The notes under the pieces are model-generated. The model was not told the DNA's origin, did no database searches, and saw only the letters and a program-made list of their open reading frames with translations. The translations under genes and the position numbers were made by a program. From Ruminiclostridium sufflavum DSM 19573 (lineage in GTDB: Bacteria > Bacillota > Clostridia > Acetivibrionales > DSM-1351), in assembly GCF_003208175.1 (NCBI RefSeq), contig NZ_QKMR01000017.1, positions 33,651 through 97,650 on the forward strand: a stretch of DNA of 64,000 bases, read 5' to 3'. Shown here in pieces: positions 37,534-45,302 of this stretch (position 1 is its first letter; the number at the start of each line of letters is the position of its first letter).

Positions 37534-38181
37534 ATGCTTGCTTCTGATAGTGCACTGTTTGAGAGAGCTTTTGAAGTGTTTAACGAGGTATATTTTGATT
37601 GCGGTCTGCCTGATGCCGTTATAACAATTCAATCCAGTCCAAAAAGTTTTGGGTATATCACCGTTCATAAGGTTTGGACGGATACAGCGGACAGCTACCA
37701 TGAAATCAACATTGGGGCGGAGCATTTGGCACGCCCCATTGAAAACGTACTGGCTACTCTGCTTCATGAGATGGTTCACCTGTTCTGCATGGTTAGCGGT
37801 ATCAATGACACCAGCAAGGGCGGGCGGTATCATAATAAGCTGTTTAGGGATGAAGCTGAAAAATGTGATTTGAAGATTGAATACGCTCAATATATCGGGT
37901 ACAGCAAGACTTCACCGACTGACAGGTTTATTGAGGTCATCAAGGAAAATGGGCTGTGTGCGGATATAAGTCATTCAAGGACTGGGGTAATTAGTGTTGA
38001 CCTGCCTCCTGCTCCGGGCGGTGACAATGGCACTGATGGCGGTAGTGGTATTGGTGGCGTCGGGAAAAGGAAATCAAGCACAAGAAAATATAGGTGTGAT
38101 GGCTGTGGTATCAGTGTTAGAGCTACTAAAGATGTTCATTTAATCTGCGGGGATTGCATGACGAGCTTAGTCAAGGTGTAA
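37534..38181 (+). CDS. SprT-like zinc metalloprotease
   Basis: A 215-residue protein, ATG 37534, with TTGGAGG upstream. The metalloprotease motif LLHEMVHLF is near residues 76-84, with a third ligand likely in GGRYHNKLF. Near residues 188-208 CDGC...CGDC forms a zinc ribbon. This SprT-like arrangement resembles Spartan/SprT enzymes that cut proteins crosslinked to DNA. Phage and plasmid copies are common and their substrates are unknown. It is the next gene after the methylase but has its own ribosome site and gap. Confidence 0.85.
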   Translation: MLASDSALFERAFEVFNEVYFDCGLPDAVITIQSSPKSFGYITVHKVWTDTADSYHEINIGAEHLARPIENVLATLLHEMVHLFCMVSGINDTSKGGRYHNKLFRDEAEKCDLKIEYAQYIGYSKTSPTDRFIEVIKENGLCADISHSRTGVISVDLPPAPGGDNGTDGGSGIGGVGKRKSSTRKYRCDGCGISVRATKDVHLICGDCMTSLVKV

Positions 38182-38262
38182 AAACAATAGGGGTTTCTAT
38201 GTGTTTTAACTTCAATTTGAATTGCGGTTAAAAGAATAATTCAGGAATTGAGGTTTTAGGAC

Positions 38263-39042
38263 ATGGAAAGGGCTTGTGGATATATCAGAGTATCAACGGA
38301 GGGTCAGGTCAAACAGGGGTATTCTCTGGAGGAGCAGAGAGAGGAAATTATAAAATACTGTTTGGATAACGGGCTTGAACTGGTCAAAATTTATGACGAC
38401 AAAGGCATTTCCGGAGCGAGAGCAAACGAGGACGAGTTAAGCATTGATAGGGACGGTTTAATGGATATGCTTGCAGGACTGAAAAATGATAACATCAAGT
38501 ACGTTGTGGTTTTAAGCACTTCTAGGCTGTGGCGGTCGGATATGGTGAAGGTGCTGATACATAGGGAACTTAAAAAACATGACGTGGATATCAGGGCAAT
38601 CGATAGACCAACATATACCATTTACAGCAACAATCCCAATGATATTTTAATCAACGGTATGTTTGAATTGTTGGACACTTACGAGAGGTTGGAAATTGCC
38701 TTGAAGCTGAAGCGTGGGCGTGTTCAGAAGGCCAAGGACGGGGGGTATTCCGGCGGGGGCGTTCCCTATGGCTATGTGTCAAAGAGGGGTAGCAAGGTTA
38801 TGGAGATTGACGACAGGCAGGCCGAAGCTGTACGCAGGGTATTTGAATTGCGGTCAATGTGTCCTTGGCTGACCTTGCGGAAGATCTCCGACGTTCTGAA
38901 TATGGAGGACTACAAAGGGAAGAACGGCGGTAACTTTAATGTAATGCTTGTCAAGCGCATTTTGGACAAAGAGGACTTTTATAAAGGGGTTTACAGGTAT
39001 TCGGGGATTCAAGCGGAAGGTCGGCATGGGTCTATACTTTGA
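38263..39042 (+). CDS. Serine recombinase of about 260 residues
   Basis: A 259-residue protein with YIRVST (Ser11) and SRLWRSD in the catalytic domain (residues 1-150), and a recombinase domain (PYGYVSKRGS...LKISDVLN, residues ~160-250). It stops after YRYSGIQAEGRHGSIL and has no zinc ribbon or coiled coil. Recombinases of this length and ending occur in clostridial phages and plasmids, so it may be complete rather than truncated. The AT-poor 361-base region downstream may contain its recombination site. Confidence 0.8.
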   Translation: MERACGYIRVSTEGQVKQGYSLEEQREEIIKYCLDNGLELVKIYDDKGISGARANEDELSIDRDGLMDMLAGLKNDNIKYVVVLSTSRLWRSDMVKVLIHRELKKHDVDIRAIDRPTYTIYSNNPNDILINGMFELLDTYERLEIALKLKRGRVQKAKDGGYSGGGVPYGYVSKRGSKVMEIDDRQAEAVRRVFELRSMCPWLTLRKISDVLNMEDYKGKNGGNFNVMLVKRILDKEDFYKGVYRYSGIQAEGRHGSIL

Positions 39043-39403
39043 AAGGGGTTAAGTTGGCATGGAAATATAACGGTTTAATATACAGTGATGAAAAAAGTTG
39101 ATTCAGTGAGAGCGAATCAGCGTTTAGGGAAATTTTAAGTTCGAATAAGGGTGATTGGTGGTTAGGGTGAAAAACTGGCTTATTCAAGTGAAAAATTTGA
39201 GTTGGCTAGTTGAGAAAAATCATAACATTTGATAGGTCATTACAGGGTGGGCGTGGTTGTAATTATTTTTAATGAAAATAAAAAGTTGGTTGGGATATGA
39301 AATTGTTGGTGTTGGGCGTATGATCGGAATCTTATAGAGAAAAAATGATGTTTCAAAATTTGGGAAAGGGTTCACGGATAAATTATTTGCGCAGGAGGTT
39401 TGA
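39043..39403 (+). other. Gene-free region after the recombinase
   Basis: 361 bases with a marked G/T bias on this strand and no supported gene. A short inverted repeat GATTCAGTGAGAGCGAATC lies near 39100. The region could carry res or att sites for the recombinase upstream, but I cannot point to a crossover dinucleotide. GGAGG at its end is the ribosome site of the next gene. Confidence 0.4.
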
Positions 39404-39790
39404 ATGGGGGTGTCGGTGTTGCAGACGCAAAGGACTTATACGGAAGAAGAGTATAACAAGCTGAAAAAGGAACTGGACATAATGACGGATAAATATAACC
39501 ATGCAAGGACGCAGTATGAAATTGCAAAAATGGCTTTGACCAATAACGGCGATACCCGTATTTTGCAAAATCTTCTTGCGGAAATAGAAGCACTACCTTA
39601 TGTCTTGGATAAAAAACATTGGCTTGGGGATTTGTACGTTAAGTATCCGTATTACAAAGAAATTAAAACGCATGTTGATAACGGTATTACAAGAGTTTCT
39701 GAAATTGTTCGTTTAACTGGCGTAAGTAAGTCGGCGGTTTACAGGGCTTTGCATGATATGAGGTTGTTTCCACTTGGTGCAGGGAAATGA
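39404..39790 (+). CDS. HTH protein with coiled-coil N-terminus
   Basis: A 128-residue protein, ATG 39404, with AGGAGG upstream. Residues 10-60 are a charged helix (YNKLKKELDIMTDKYNHART), and residues 95-120 (RVSEIVRLTGVSKSAVYRAL) are a clear helix-turn-helix. It probably regulates the local recombinase module or acts as an excision factor. It overlaps the next small gene by four bases. Confidence 0.7.
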   Translation: MGVSVLQTQRTYTEEEYNKLKKELDIMTDKYNHARTQYEIAKMALTNNGDTRILQNLLAEIEALPYVLDKKHWLGDLYVKYPYYKEIKTHVDNGITRVSEIVRLTGVSKSAVYRALHDMRLFPLGAGK

Positions 39791-39924
39791 GCAACACAAG
39801 AAATACAACCGACATAGAGGGTTACTTCTTTGCTAGTTGTGTATTGGGTTTGGCGTGGGTAACGGGGTTCGCTATCCATTGTTTCAGCCATGAGGGTATA
39901 TATAAATGCGTTCGGACAAAATAA
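39787..39924 (+). CDS. Small membrane protein coupled to the HTH gene
   Basis: A 45-residue frame beginning at the ATGA overlap with the HTH gene. Residues 14-33 (FASCVLGLAWVTGFAIHCF) form one membrane helix. No family known. The stop-start overlap is the main evidence that it is translated. Confidence 0.5.
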   Translation: MSNTRNTTDIEGYFFASCVLGLAWVTGFAIHCFSHEGIYKCVRTK

Positions 39925-39942
39925 ATATGAGACTATAACAAT

Positions 39943-39980
39943 AAGAGCCTACCTCTGCCAAGAGATAGGCTCTTAAAATT
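39943..39980 (+). terminator. Hairpin terminator after the HTH operon
   Basis: AAGAGCCTA at 39943-39951 pairs with TAGGCTCTT at 39966-39974. The following sequence AAAATTTATCC has only a short T run, so termination may be partial. Confidence 0.5.
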
Positions 39981-40048
39981 TATCCATTACTCTATTGCAA
40001 ATTTGGAAATCTTACGGTAAAATTGCAGTATCGAGAATAATAAGTGCG

Positions 40049-40132
40049 GCAGTCCTGAGGTGTTGGTAGCACCTCAGGACCTGCATAGGATGGTACTAGC
40101 ATCCTACACAACAGTGAAAACTGTACCACATT
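40049..40132. other. Three adjacent hairpins in a gene-free stretch
   Basis: GTCCTGAGGTG and CACCTCAGGAC (about 40050-40080) form an 11-bp stem. TAGGATG with CATCCTA (about 40086-40107), and ACAGTGAAAACTGT (about 40110-40124) form two more. All three lie within 80 bases and are not followed by a T run. Such clusters can be a structured RNA, a recombinase binding region or a single-strand origin. The position before a secreted protein gene does not decide it. Confidence 0.5.
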
Positions 40133-40228
40133 ACTATTATAGTGTTTCTTTGCCATTTTGACAAGGAGCATTATGATGTTGTGTTTCGCATATTTTGTGC
40201 GGTGTAGGGGTTACGTCCTGCATCGCAT

Positions 40229-40317
40229 TTTGTTATTTCTCGATGGAGTGAAGCCCGGGAGGTCAGGTGTATGACCTGGCCTCTTGGGACAAGCTCTGTC
40301 GAACTCGAAATAACAAA
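40229..40317 (+). promoter_or_regulatory. Structured 5' leader of the secreted stalk/PDZ gene
   Basis: TTTGTTATTTC at 40229-40239 is the exact complement of GAAATAACAAA at 40307-40317, closing an 89-base domain. Inside, CCCGGGAGG pairs with CCTCTTGGG, and TCAGGT with ACCTGG. The 3' arm ends three bases before the GGAAGTG ribosome site of the next gene, so folding could control translation. I do not recognise a known riboswitch class; it does not match the cyclic-di-GMP-I consensus. Confidence 0.5.
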
Positions 40318-40332
40318 CAAGGAAGTGTAACA

Positions 40333-41568
40333 ATGAAAGGACTTAAAAAAGTGGGTTCCCTCCTCACGGCGGCAATGCTGGTTCTGTCCCTGTCAGTGAC
40401 AGCACTGGCGGCAACTGAGGAAACAAAAATCACAGTTGATGACAGCAAGGACGGGTATGTAACGGTCAGTAATGTAACCTCGGTCAAGGAGCTTCAATAT
40501 CGTACGGTGTATTTTGTATCATCGCCAACAACGATAAGCTTCTATGGCTCAGACCTCATGCGGGAAATCATTTATTATCATCCAAACGCGGTTGTCACGG
40601 ATAACAGCGTTGAGTTGGGTGATTTGTATGAGGAATTGACTCTCGACCTGAAGCTGGACGCGGAGGGGCTGTACTATCTGTCAGGAAACAGCAGCACCTT
40701 GAAGGGCACAGGTGTTTATACAGTCATTGCGTCTCCAGAGGCGGCTATGGGGGCAAGCTTTGTTGTCGTGGTTAGGGATGAACCGGCGACAGCGGAAACT
40801 GTGACAGCAACACCCACAGCGTCAAAGGTGCTGGTCAATGGTTCATCGGTATCGTTTGAGGCTTATACGATAAACGGGAATAATTATTTTAAACTGCGCG
40901 ATTTGGCAAAGGTACTGAGCGGCACGGGAAAGCAGTTTAATGTTTCTTGGGACGGGACAAGCAAGGTCATTAATCTGGTGTCCGGTTCACCCTATACAGT
41001 GACAGGTGGTGAAATGGCAACTGGAGATGGGAAAGCCAAGCAAGCGATTATAAATTCATCTTCCATTTATAAGGATGGGGGCAAGGTCAGTTTAACGGCC
41101 TATACGATTAATGGGAATAACTACTTCAAGTTAAGAGATATTGGACAGGCTTTTGACTTTGGGGTCACGTGGGACGGGACAGCGAATACCATTAAGATTG
41201 ATACCTCAACCGGATATATGCTTGAAAGTAGCTCCGAGAGCACAACAGCAACCGGCGCGACGTTGGGTATTGGGGGTTCGACTGTTTCTGCCTTGGCAAT
41301 GATGATGCAGGGCTGGCCGGCTGGTGTGCATGTCGAAGCATTTGTTCCAAACGGGCCGGCGCAAACAGCGGGAATGCAGTTATACGACGTTATTTACAAG
41401 GTGGATGATACGGAAGTGGCTTCAACGGACGAATTGAGCACACTTTTGAAAACGCATAACGCTGGTGATGTGGTCAAAGTTTATGTGTACAGACCGGCTG
41501 ACTATGAGGGGGACGGGGCTGACGCGGTGGAGGAATACCTGACCTTTGACGTGACGCTTGCGAAGTAG
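40333..41568 (+). CDS. Secreted protein with two stalk domains and a PDZ domain
   Basis: A 411-residue protein, ATG 40333. Residues 1-28 are a signal peptide (LLTAAMLVLSLSVTALAA). Two near-repeats, FEAYTINGNNYFKLRDLAKV and LTAYTINGNNYFKLRDIGQA, mark a pair of copper-amine-oxidase-N-like 'stalk' domains (residues ~165-300). The last 110 residues (GWPAGVHVEAFVPNGPAQTA, IYKVDDTEV) match a PDZ domain. No protease domain is present, so it may scaffold or present ligands at the cell surface. This gene and the next are GC-richer than their surroundings, suggesting a separate origin. Confidence 0.72.
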   Translation: MKGLKKVGSLLTAAMLVLSLSVTALAATEETKITVDDSKDGYVTVSNVTSVKELQYRTVYFVSSPTTISFYGSDLMREIIYYHPNAVVTDNSVELGDLYEELTLDLKLDAEGLYYLSGNSSTLKGTGVYTVIASPEAAMGASFVVVVRDEPATAETVTATPTASKVLVNGSSVSFEAYTINGNNYFKLRDLAKVLSGTGKQFNVSWDGTSKVINLVSGSPYTVTGGEMATGDGKAKQAIINSSSIYKDGGKVSLTAYTINGNNYFKLRDIGQAFDFGVTWDGTANTIKIDTSTGYMLESSSESTTATGATLGIGGSTVSALAMMMQGWPAGVHVEAFVPNGPAQTAGMQLYDVIYKVDDTEVASTDELSTLLKTHNAGDVVKVYVYRPADYEGDGADAVEEYLTFDVTLAK

Positions 41569-41581
41569 CGGAGGTGACATG

Positions 41582-42352
41582 ATGAAGAAAACGGGACTTG
41601 CTATATTGTCTGTCACGCTCCTTTTGGCAGTCACAATTTCAGTTACAGCGTATGCGGCAACAGGTTATACGAAAACAGCAACCCTTACTTATAGTGGAAT
41701 CAGTGTTGTTCTGGACGGGAAACAGTTGTCACTTACGGATGCGACAGGAAAAACAGTGGAGCCGTTTGTGATAGACGGCACAACCTATTTGCCTGTACGC
41801 GCCATCAGTGATGCGTTGGGCTTGGATGTGCAGTGGAACGGGGATTCCAATACGGTTTACCTATCAACGGAGCCAATAGAGGATTCTACATCAGGAAAAG
41901 TTGTTGACATGTCTACACTGGAGGCCTACAGCGGCGAGGGTGATTTTATCAGCGCACAGAGCTTTATGAACCGTCAGGAAAAGTATTCACCGGATAACAT
42001 GCTGTACGCTTTTGCCGGTGAAAGCATTCTGGGCTGGACGCTGAAGGATGTTCCAACGGGTTATTCTGTTACATATCTGCTAAATGGGGACTTCACGACG
42101 CTCAAAGTCAACGCAGCGTCGATTGACGGTCAGGGCAGCACAACCTTTATCTTTCAGGATGGCGACACGATGAAGGAGCTAAAAAAGGTATCGCTGGCGT
42201 CGGGTGACAAGCCAGTTGAGTTGAGCATTGATGTGACGGGGATTGATAAGCTGAGGATTTATTATTCGGTATCTCCTCATAAGTTTAACAATTCAGGATA
42301 TTATTACATAGAGCCTAACGGGGCGCTTTATAACGCATACTTGGTGGAGTGA
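41582..42352 (+). CDS. Secreted stalk-domain protein
   Basis: A 256-residue protein. I prefer ATG 41582, seven bases after GGAGG; ATG 41579 is adjacent. Residues 1-24 are a signal peptide. Residues ~32-95 hold one stalk domain (VVLDGKQLSL...EPFVIDGTTYLPVRAISDAL). The C-terminal 130 residues resemble a beta-sandwich such as an NPCBM-like carbohydrate-binding module. The gene is 13 bases after the PDZ-protein gene, and the two probably form an operon. Confidence 0.72.
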   Translation: MKKTGLAILSVTLLLAVTISVTAYAATGYTKTATLTYSGISVVLDGKQLSLTDATGKTVEPFVIDGTTYLPVRAISDALGLDVQWNGDSNTVYLSTEPIEDSTSGKVVDMSTLEAYSGEGDFISAQSFMNRQEKYSPDNMLYAFAGESILGWTLKDVPTGYSVTYLLNGDFTTLKVNAASIDGQGSTTFIFQDGDTMKELKKVSLASGDKPVELSIDVTGIDKLRIYYSVSPHKFNNSGYYYIEPNGALYNAYLVE

Positions 42353-42374
42353 ATAACTGGTAATCAAATAGTGG

Positions 42375-42416
42375 ACGGGCAACACTTTTATTTAGGTGTT
42401 GCCCGTTTGCTTTTGA
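42375..42416 (+). terminator. Rho-independent terminator
   Basis: ACGGGCAACAC at 42375-42385 pairs perfectly with GTGTTGCCCGT at 42396-42406, followed by TTGCTTTTG. It ends the two-gene secreted-protein operon. Confidence 0.75.
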
Positions 42417-42488
42417 GGGAAACATCAGGTATATTAAGTATATAAACGGATTATAAATAAGATTTCATTCAGGAATGGTGATTATAAG

Positions 42489-42995
42489 ATGGATATAAGC
42501 AAGTATACAGGTGAAATTGTTTCTGGAATCATTACACTGGCAAGTACAATCATTGGCGCATTATTGGGATACGCTCTTGGACGAAAAAAACCTAAGATTG
42601 TATTTGAGATAATTGCTAATGATGAATATAATGACATATTAAATGAGGGCCGTAAACTACATAATAAATATTCATCTTCTGGTTATTCTGTAATCTGTTA
42701 TAATACGGGCAACTTGTCCTTAATGTTAACGACTGTTGAGTTCACTCACAAGGGCAAAAATGGAGTAATTTGTAATTGCGATTTTGGAGCTGTACCTATA
42801 GCTCCAAATGATAAATATGAATATAAGCTCAATGAGCAGGAATATGACAACTTCAAATGGCATACCACAGAATATCATTTAATGAAATGTAAGATAACAG
42901 CTTATACACTTAGTAAAAAGAAATACTATTCATCATTGGACTTGGAAGGGTTAAAAATAATGTGGGAGGTATCTGCTGACTCTGTCGTTGTGTAA
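42489..42995 (+). CDS. Membrane-anchored hypothetical protein
   Basis: A 168-residue protein with one N-terminal membrane helix (residues ~10-32, GIITLASTIIGALLGYALG) followed by a basic stop-transfer RKKPK and a likely beta-sandwich cytoplasmic domain. No catalytic motif. The ATG follows GGTGATTATAAG. It stands alone between two terminators, so it is a single-gene transcript. Confidence 0.6.
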   Translation: MDISKYTGEIVSGIITLASTIIGALLGYALGRKKPKIVFEIIANDEYNDILNEGRKLHNKYSSSGYSVICYNTGNLSLMLTTVEFTHKGKNGVICNCDFGAVPIAPNDKYEYKLNEQEYDNFKWHTTEYHLMKCKITAYTLSKKKYYSSLDLEGLKIMWEVSADSVVV

Positions 42996-43012
42996 AGCAC
43001 TTTATAACAACC

Positions 43013-43041
43013 AGGCTTGGGCGTTTTGCCCAAGCCTTTTT
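43013..43041 (+). terminator. Rho-independent terminator
   Basis: AGGCTTGGGC at 43013-43022, GCCCAAGCCT at 43028-43037, then TTTTT. A strong terminator 17 bases after the membrane-anchored protein gene. Confidence 0.85.
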
Positions 43042-43163
43042 CATGCTCAAAAATAACTTATAAAAACTTCAAAATATCTCTTGCAACTCGTTTGAATCAG
43101 CGTTACCATCTGCCCCTGACAGGTTGATTAATCTGTAAAACATTTTGAAAGGTGGAAACAATC

Positions 43164-43637
43164 ATGGGGAAATTCGTTATTAACTGCGTAATGCTGGGTA
43201 AGCGCGTCACGGGATACAGGGTTTATGTGTCCGAAACAAAGGAGTTTATCGGTCTGACTGAAAAACAGATTAAGGACATGATTTCAAGTGGTGAAAGGGT
43301 TTATGGCTTCATAGTGGACGCTGAAGGTTCTTTACAGTTGGACAGGGACGGTTTTCATGCCAGTAATATCATGGTGGAGACGGGTATTTCAACCTTGAAG
43401 CCCATGGAAATGACGGGGGCGGTTGCCAATGTGTTCTTTGTGGCGGTGGGTGTTCATAAGGTCAAGGACGGTACTGTTTATGAGGTTGTCAATAGCCGGT
43501 ACGGTCGGACGAGTATCACGGAGGGCAAACTGAAGGCCTTGTTGGAAATTGGTTGTGTCAGTGGCGGGGTTTACATGGACAGTAAGGGTAAGGTTACTGT
43601 TTGCGAGGGCGTGGAGGTCATTGAGGAGGTGCAGTAG
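43164..43637 (+). CDS. Hypothetical protein
   Basis: A 157-residue protein, ATG 43164, with AAAGGTGG upstream. It contains two related segments, TGYRVYVSETKEFIGLTEKQIKD (residues ~13-35) and TVYEVVNSRYGRTSITEGKLKA (residues ~110-132), suggesting an internal duplication of a small alpha/beta unit. No family recognised. It overlaps none of its neighbours but is followed by two bases and a TTG-started small gene. Confidence 0.6.
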   Translation: MGKFVINCVMLGKRVTGYRVYVSETKEFIGLTEKQIKDMISSGERVYGFIVDAEGSLQLDRDGFHASNIMVETGISTLKPMEMTGAVANVFFVAVGVHKVKDGTVYEVVNSRYGRTSITEGKLKALLEIGCVSGGVYMDSKGKVTVCEGVEVIEEVQ

Positions 43638-43639
43638 CT

Positions 43640-43762
43640 TTGAATATATTATTGGCGTTCTGGTTGGGCTTCTGCTCGGTGATATTGATATTGACTTTGT
43701 TCCTGTTGTTCAAGCTGGTGGAGTTGTTAAAAGGTCTGTTGGAGGAGCTAAAAAATCTGTAA
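43640..43762 (+). CDS. Small membrane protein
   Basis: A 40-residue frame starting at TTG 43640 with GAGGAGGT ten bases upstream. Residues 3-27 (ILLAFWLGFCSVILILTLFL) form one membrane helix, followed by an amphipathic tail ending LEELKNL. It probably belongs to the operon of the 43164 gene, and is followed at once by a terminator. Confidence 0.55.
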   Translation: MNILLAFWLGFCSVILILTLFLLFKLVELLKGLLEELKNL

Positions 43763-43767
43763 ATATA

Positions 43768-43806
43768 AAATAAGCCTGTTCCAAGTGGTTCAGGCTTATT
43801 TTTATG
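43768..43806 (+). terminator. Rho-independent terminator
   Basis: AAATAAGCCTG at 43768-43778 pairs perfectly with CAGGCTTATTT at 43791-43801, then TTTAT. It directly follows the small membrane protein gene. Confidence 0.85.
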
Positions 43807-44019
43807 TCTTGGGATAGTTTGCTTGGGTTAATGGTATACAGCGTACCAGAGGGGGCACCCACAAGGCCATACAGCGTTTTAGAGGATTATAGAATTCTGT
43901 TGGGGGTAAGGTGACCTGGGGTTAAAATACCTAATGGCAACGGAATAGTTCATAGGTGGCTTAAAAATGTACTTTCCCTGTACTAAATAATAAAAACGAT
44001 TTAGGGGGGGCACACCTTT

Positions 44020-44220
44020 ATGAAAAAAGCAAGGTTCGATATATCCTTTCAACTGGAAGATGAATCCAGTAATATAATCCGCAACGCCAACACGAATATA
44101 TACATGAACAACGTTGACAACCGCTCCATGGAATATTTAAAGTACGTCATTATTGAAGCGTGTGACAGAATAAGCGAGATTGTCAGCGACGAGGTTCAAG
44201 GGGGTACAGCGGATGAATGA
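44020..44220 (+). CDS. Small hypothetical protein
   Basis: A 66-residue protein, ATG 44020, with a run of seven G at its ribosome site. It is mixed alpha/beta and acidic, with no motif. It overlaps the next gene by eight bases. These two small genes are bounded by a 257-base gap upstream and a terminator downstream. Confidence 0.6.
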   Translation: MKKARFDISFQLEDESSNIIRNANTNIYMNNVDNRSMEYLKYVIIEACDRISEIVSDEVQGGTADE

Positions 44221-44419
44221 AAGAGAGTTTATGGAGGTCGTGCCTTTTGGGAATGGGTTCTATAAAATTGTCAACAGAAAGCATATGACCGAAATTGCAT
44301 TATTCCGTGTTTCACCTAATTCATCATTTGTTTTGGATACGGAGCTTGCGAACAGCATTATTGACGCTTATTTGAAATATTATCGCGCGGTCAACAGACG
44401 AATACAGTCTTTCAGATAA
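44213..44419 (+). CDS. Small hypothetical protein coupled to the preceding gene
   Basis: A 68-residue protein, ATG 44213, with AGGGGGTACA upstream inside the previous gene. It looks like a compact alpha/beta domain, ending in a basic helix (YLKYYRAVNRRIQSFR) that could bind nucleic acid. Function unknown. Confidence 0.6.
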   Translation: MNEREFMEVVPFGNGFYKIVNRKHMTEIALFRVSPNSSFVLDTELANSIIDAYLKYYRAVNRRIQSFR

Positions 44420-44430
44420 GAAATATCTAT

Positions 44431-44461
44431 GAGGCAGGCCGGGTTGGCCTGCCTCATTTTC
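44431..44461 (+). terminator. Rho-independent terminator
   Basis: GAGGCAGGCC at 44431-44440 pairs with GGCCTGCCTC at 44446-44455, followed by ATTTTC. It ends the two-gene unit. Confidence 0.8.
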
Positions 44462-44553
44462 TGTAGGGCATTGAATTTACCGCAGTAATTGGGCTAGTTG
44501 TGTTTGGAGATCGGACAGGAACAGAAAGCGCAAGAAGGGATTGTGATTAAGAA

Positions 44554-44718
44554 ATGCTACTTTTCTTTAACAAGTTGAAAAAATATATAGGGCAGTTTCT
44601 GTTCCTTTTTAATGGGTTTAAGAGAGAATCCAACAATAAGGTTGATAGGTGGTTTATAGTCTGCTGGCTTCTCTTTTGTCTATTTATAGTTACAATTATT
44701 CTTTCTATAATTTTTTAG
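44554..44718 (+). CDS. Small basic membrane protein
   Basis: A 54-residue frame from ATG 44554. The N-terminal half is basic and amphipathic (LLFFNKLKKYIGQFLFLF), and residues 34-53 (FIVCWLLFCLFIVTIILSII) form one membrane helix. The upstream ribosome site is weak. No family known. Confidence 0.4.
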   Translation: MLLFFNKLKKYIGQFLFLFNGFKRESNNKVDRWFIVCWLLFCLFIVTIILSIIF

Positions 44719-44988
44719 AAATTCCATTCATGGATTAGCATAAGGGATTTTTTGATTGAATTAGAAAGAATTGTATATAAAAACGGAGTGTTTTCCAAAA
44801 AAATATAAAAGGTGTAGTCTTGGTGAAAATGGGTTCTTCTACTCTCCATCGACTAGTTGATGTCGGTGATGGGAGTTTTTTATTGGGCTGAAATTACAGT
44901 TAACGGGTTCAGTAGTGGTTTATTGAGTTATACGTACAAAACGACAGTTTTGTAGTTGAGGTAAATAATTCGGAAGGATGTTTACCTT
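44719..44988 (+). other. Gene-free region with a terminator-like hairpin
   Basis: About 270 AT-rich bases. ACTCTCCATC near 44841 pairs with GATGGGAGT near 44868-44876, followed by TTTTTTATT, a likely terminator. Just after it, a basal region and GGAAGGATG precede the next small gene. Confidence 0.5.
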
Positions 44989-45147
44989 ATGAATACTACC
45001 TCTGTTAACGTTACTGCAACGGAAGAAAATGAAATTCTTAGTACCTTTCATCAAAATCACTTCAAGATTAAAGAAGATGCAGGTTTTGAGCGTTGTGTAG
45101 ATTTTATAGCAAAAATGATAGAGAAATACAGCTGCGAACTTACATAA
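44989..45147 (+). CDS. Small protein upstream of the TnpX-like recombinase
   Basis: A 52-residue acidic protein, ATG 44989, with CGGAAGGATG upstream. It has two predicted helices (TEENEILSTFHQN and CVDFIAKMIEKY). It lies next to the recombinase as small orphan genes often do in TnpX elements. A hairpin with a T7 run at about 45189-45217 ends the transcript. Its function is unknown. Confidence 0.5.
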   Translation: MNTTSVNVTATEENEILSTFHQNHFKIKEDAGFERCVDFIAKMIEKYSCELT

Positions 45148-45220
45148 TATGGAATATTGTAAAAACTACTATAGGCATTTCTTAAAAAAGAGAACTCTAA
45201 ATGGGTTCTCTTTTTTTGTA

Positions 45221-45249
45221 TAGACTTTCCAAATGTACTCTGATATAAT
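45221..45249 (+). promoter_or_regulatory. Promoter for the TnpX-like recombinase
   Basis: A consensus -10 TATAAT at 45244-45249, and TAGACT at 45221-45226 exactly 17 bases upstream. The start codon lies 54 bases beyond the -10. The -35 matches only partly. Confidence 0.55.
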
Positions 45250-45302
45250 GGTTGGGACATTGAATTACCGATAAATTTCTATTGCAAAGGGAGATGAAGC
45301 AG

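Noticed and set aside
38263..39042. Truncated large serine recombinase
   Set aside because: The ending and length match a recurrent ~260-residue class, so I list it as a probable complete gene rather than a pseudogene.
40229..40317. Cyclic-di-GMP-I riboswitch before the stalk/PDZ gene
   Set aside because: The leader is structured but the conserved GEMM core sequence and tetraloop receptor are not visible.
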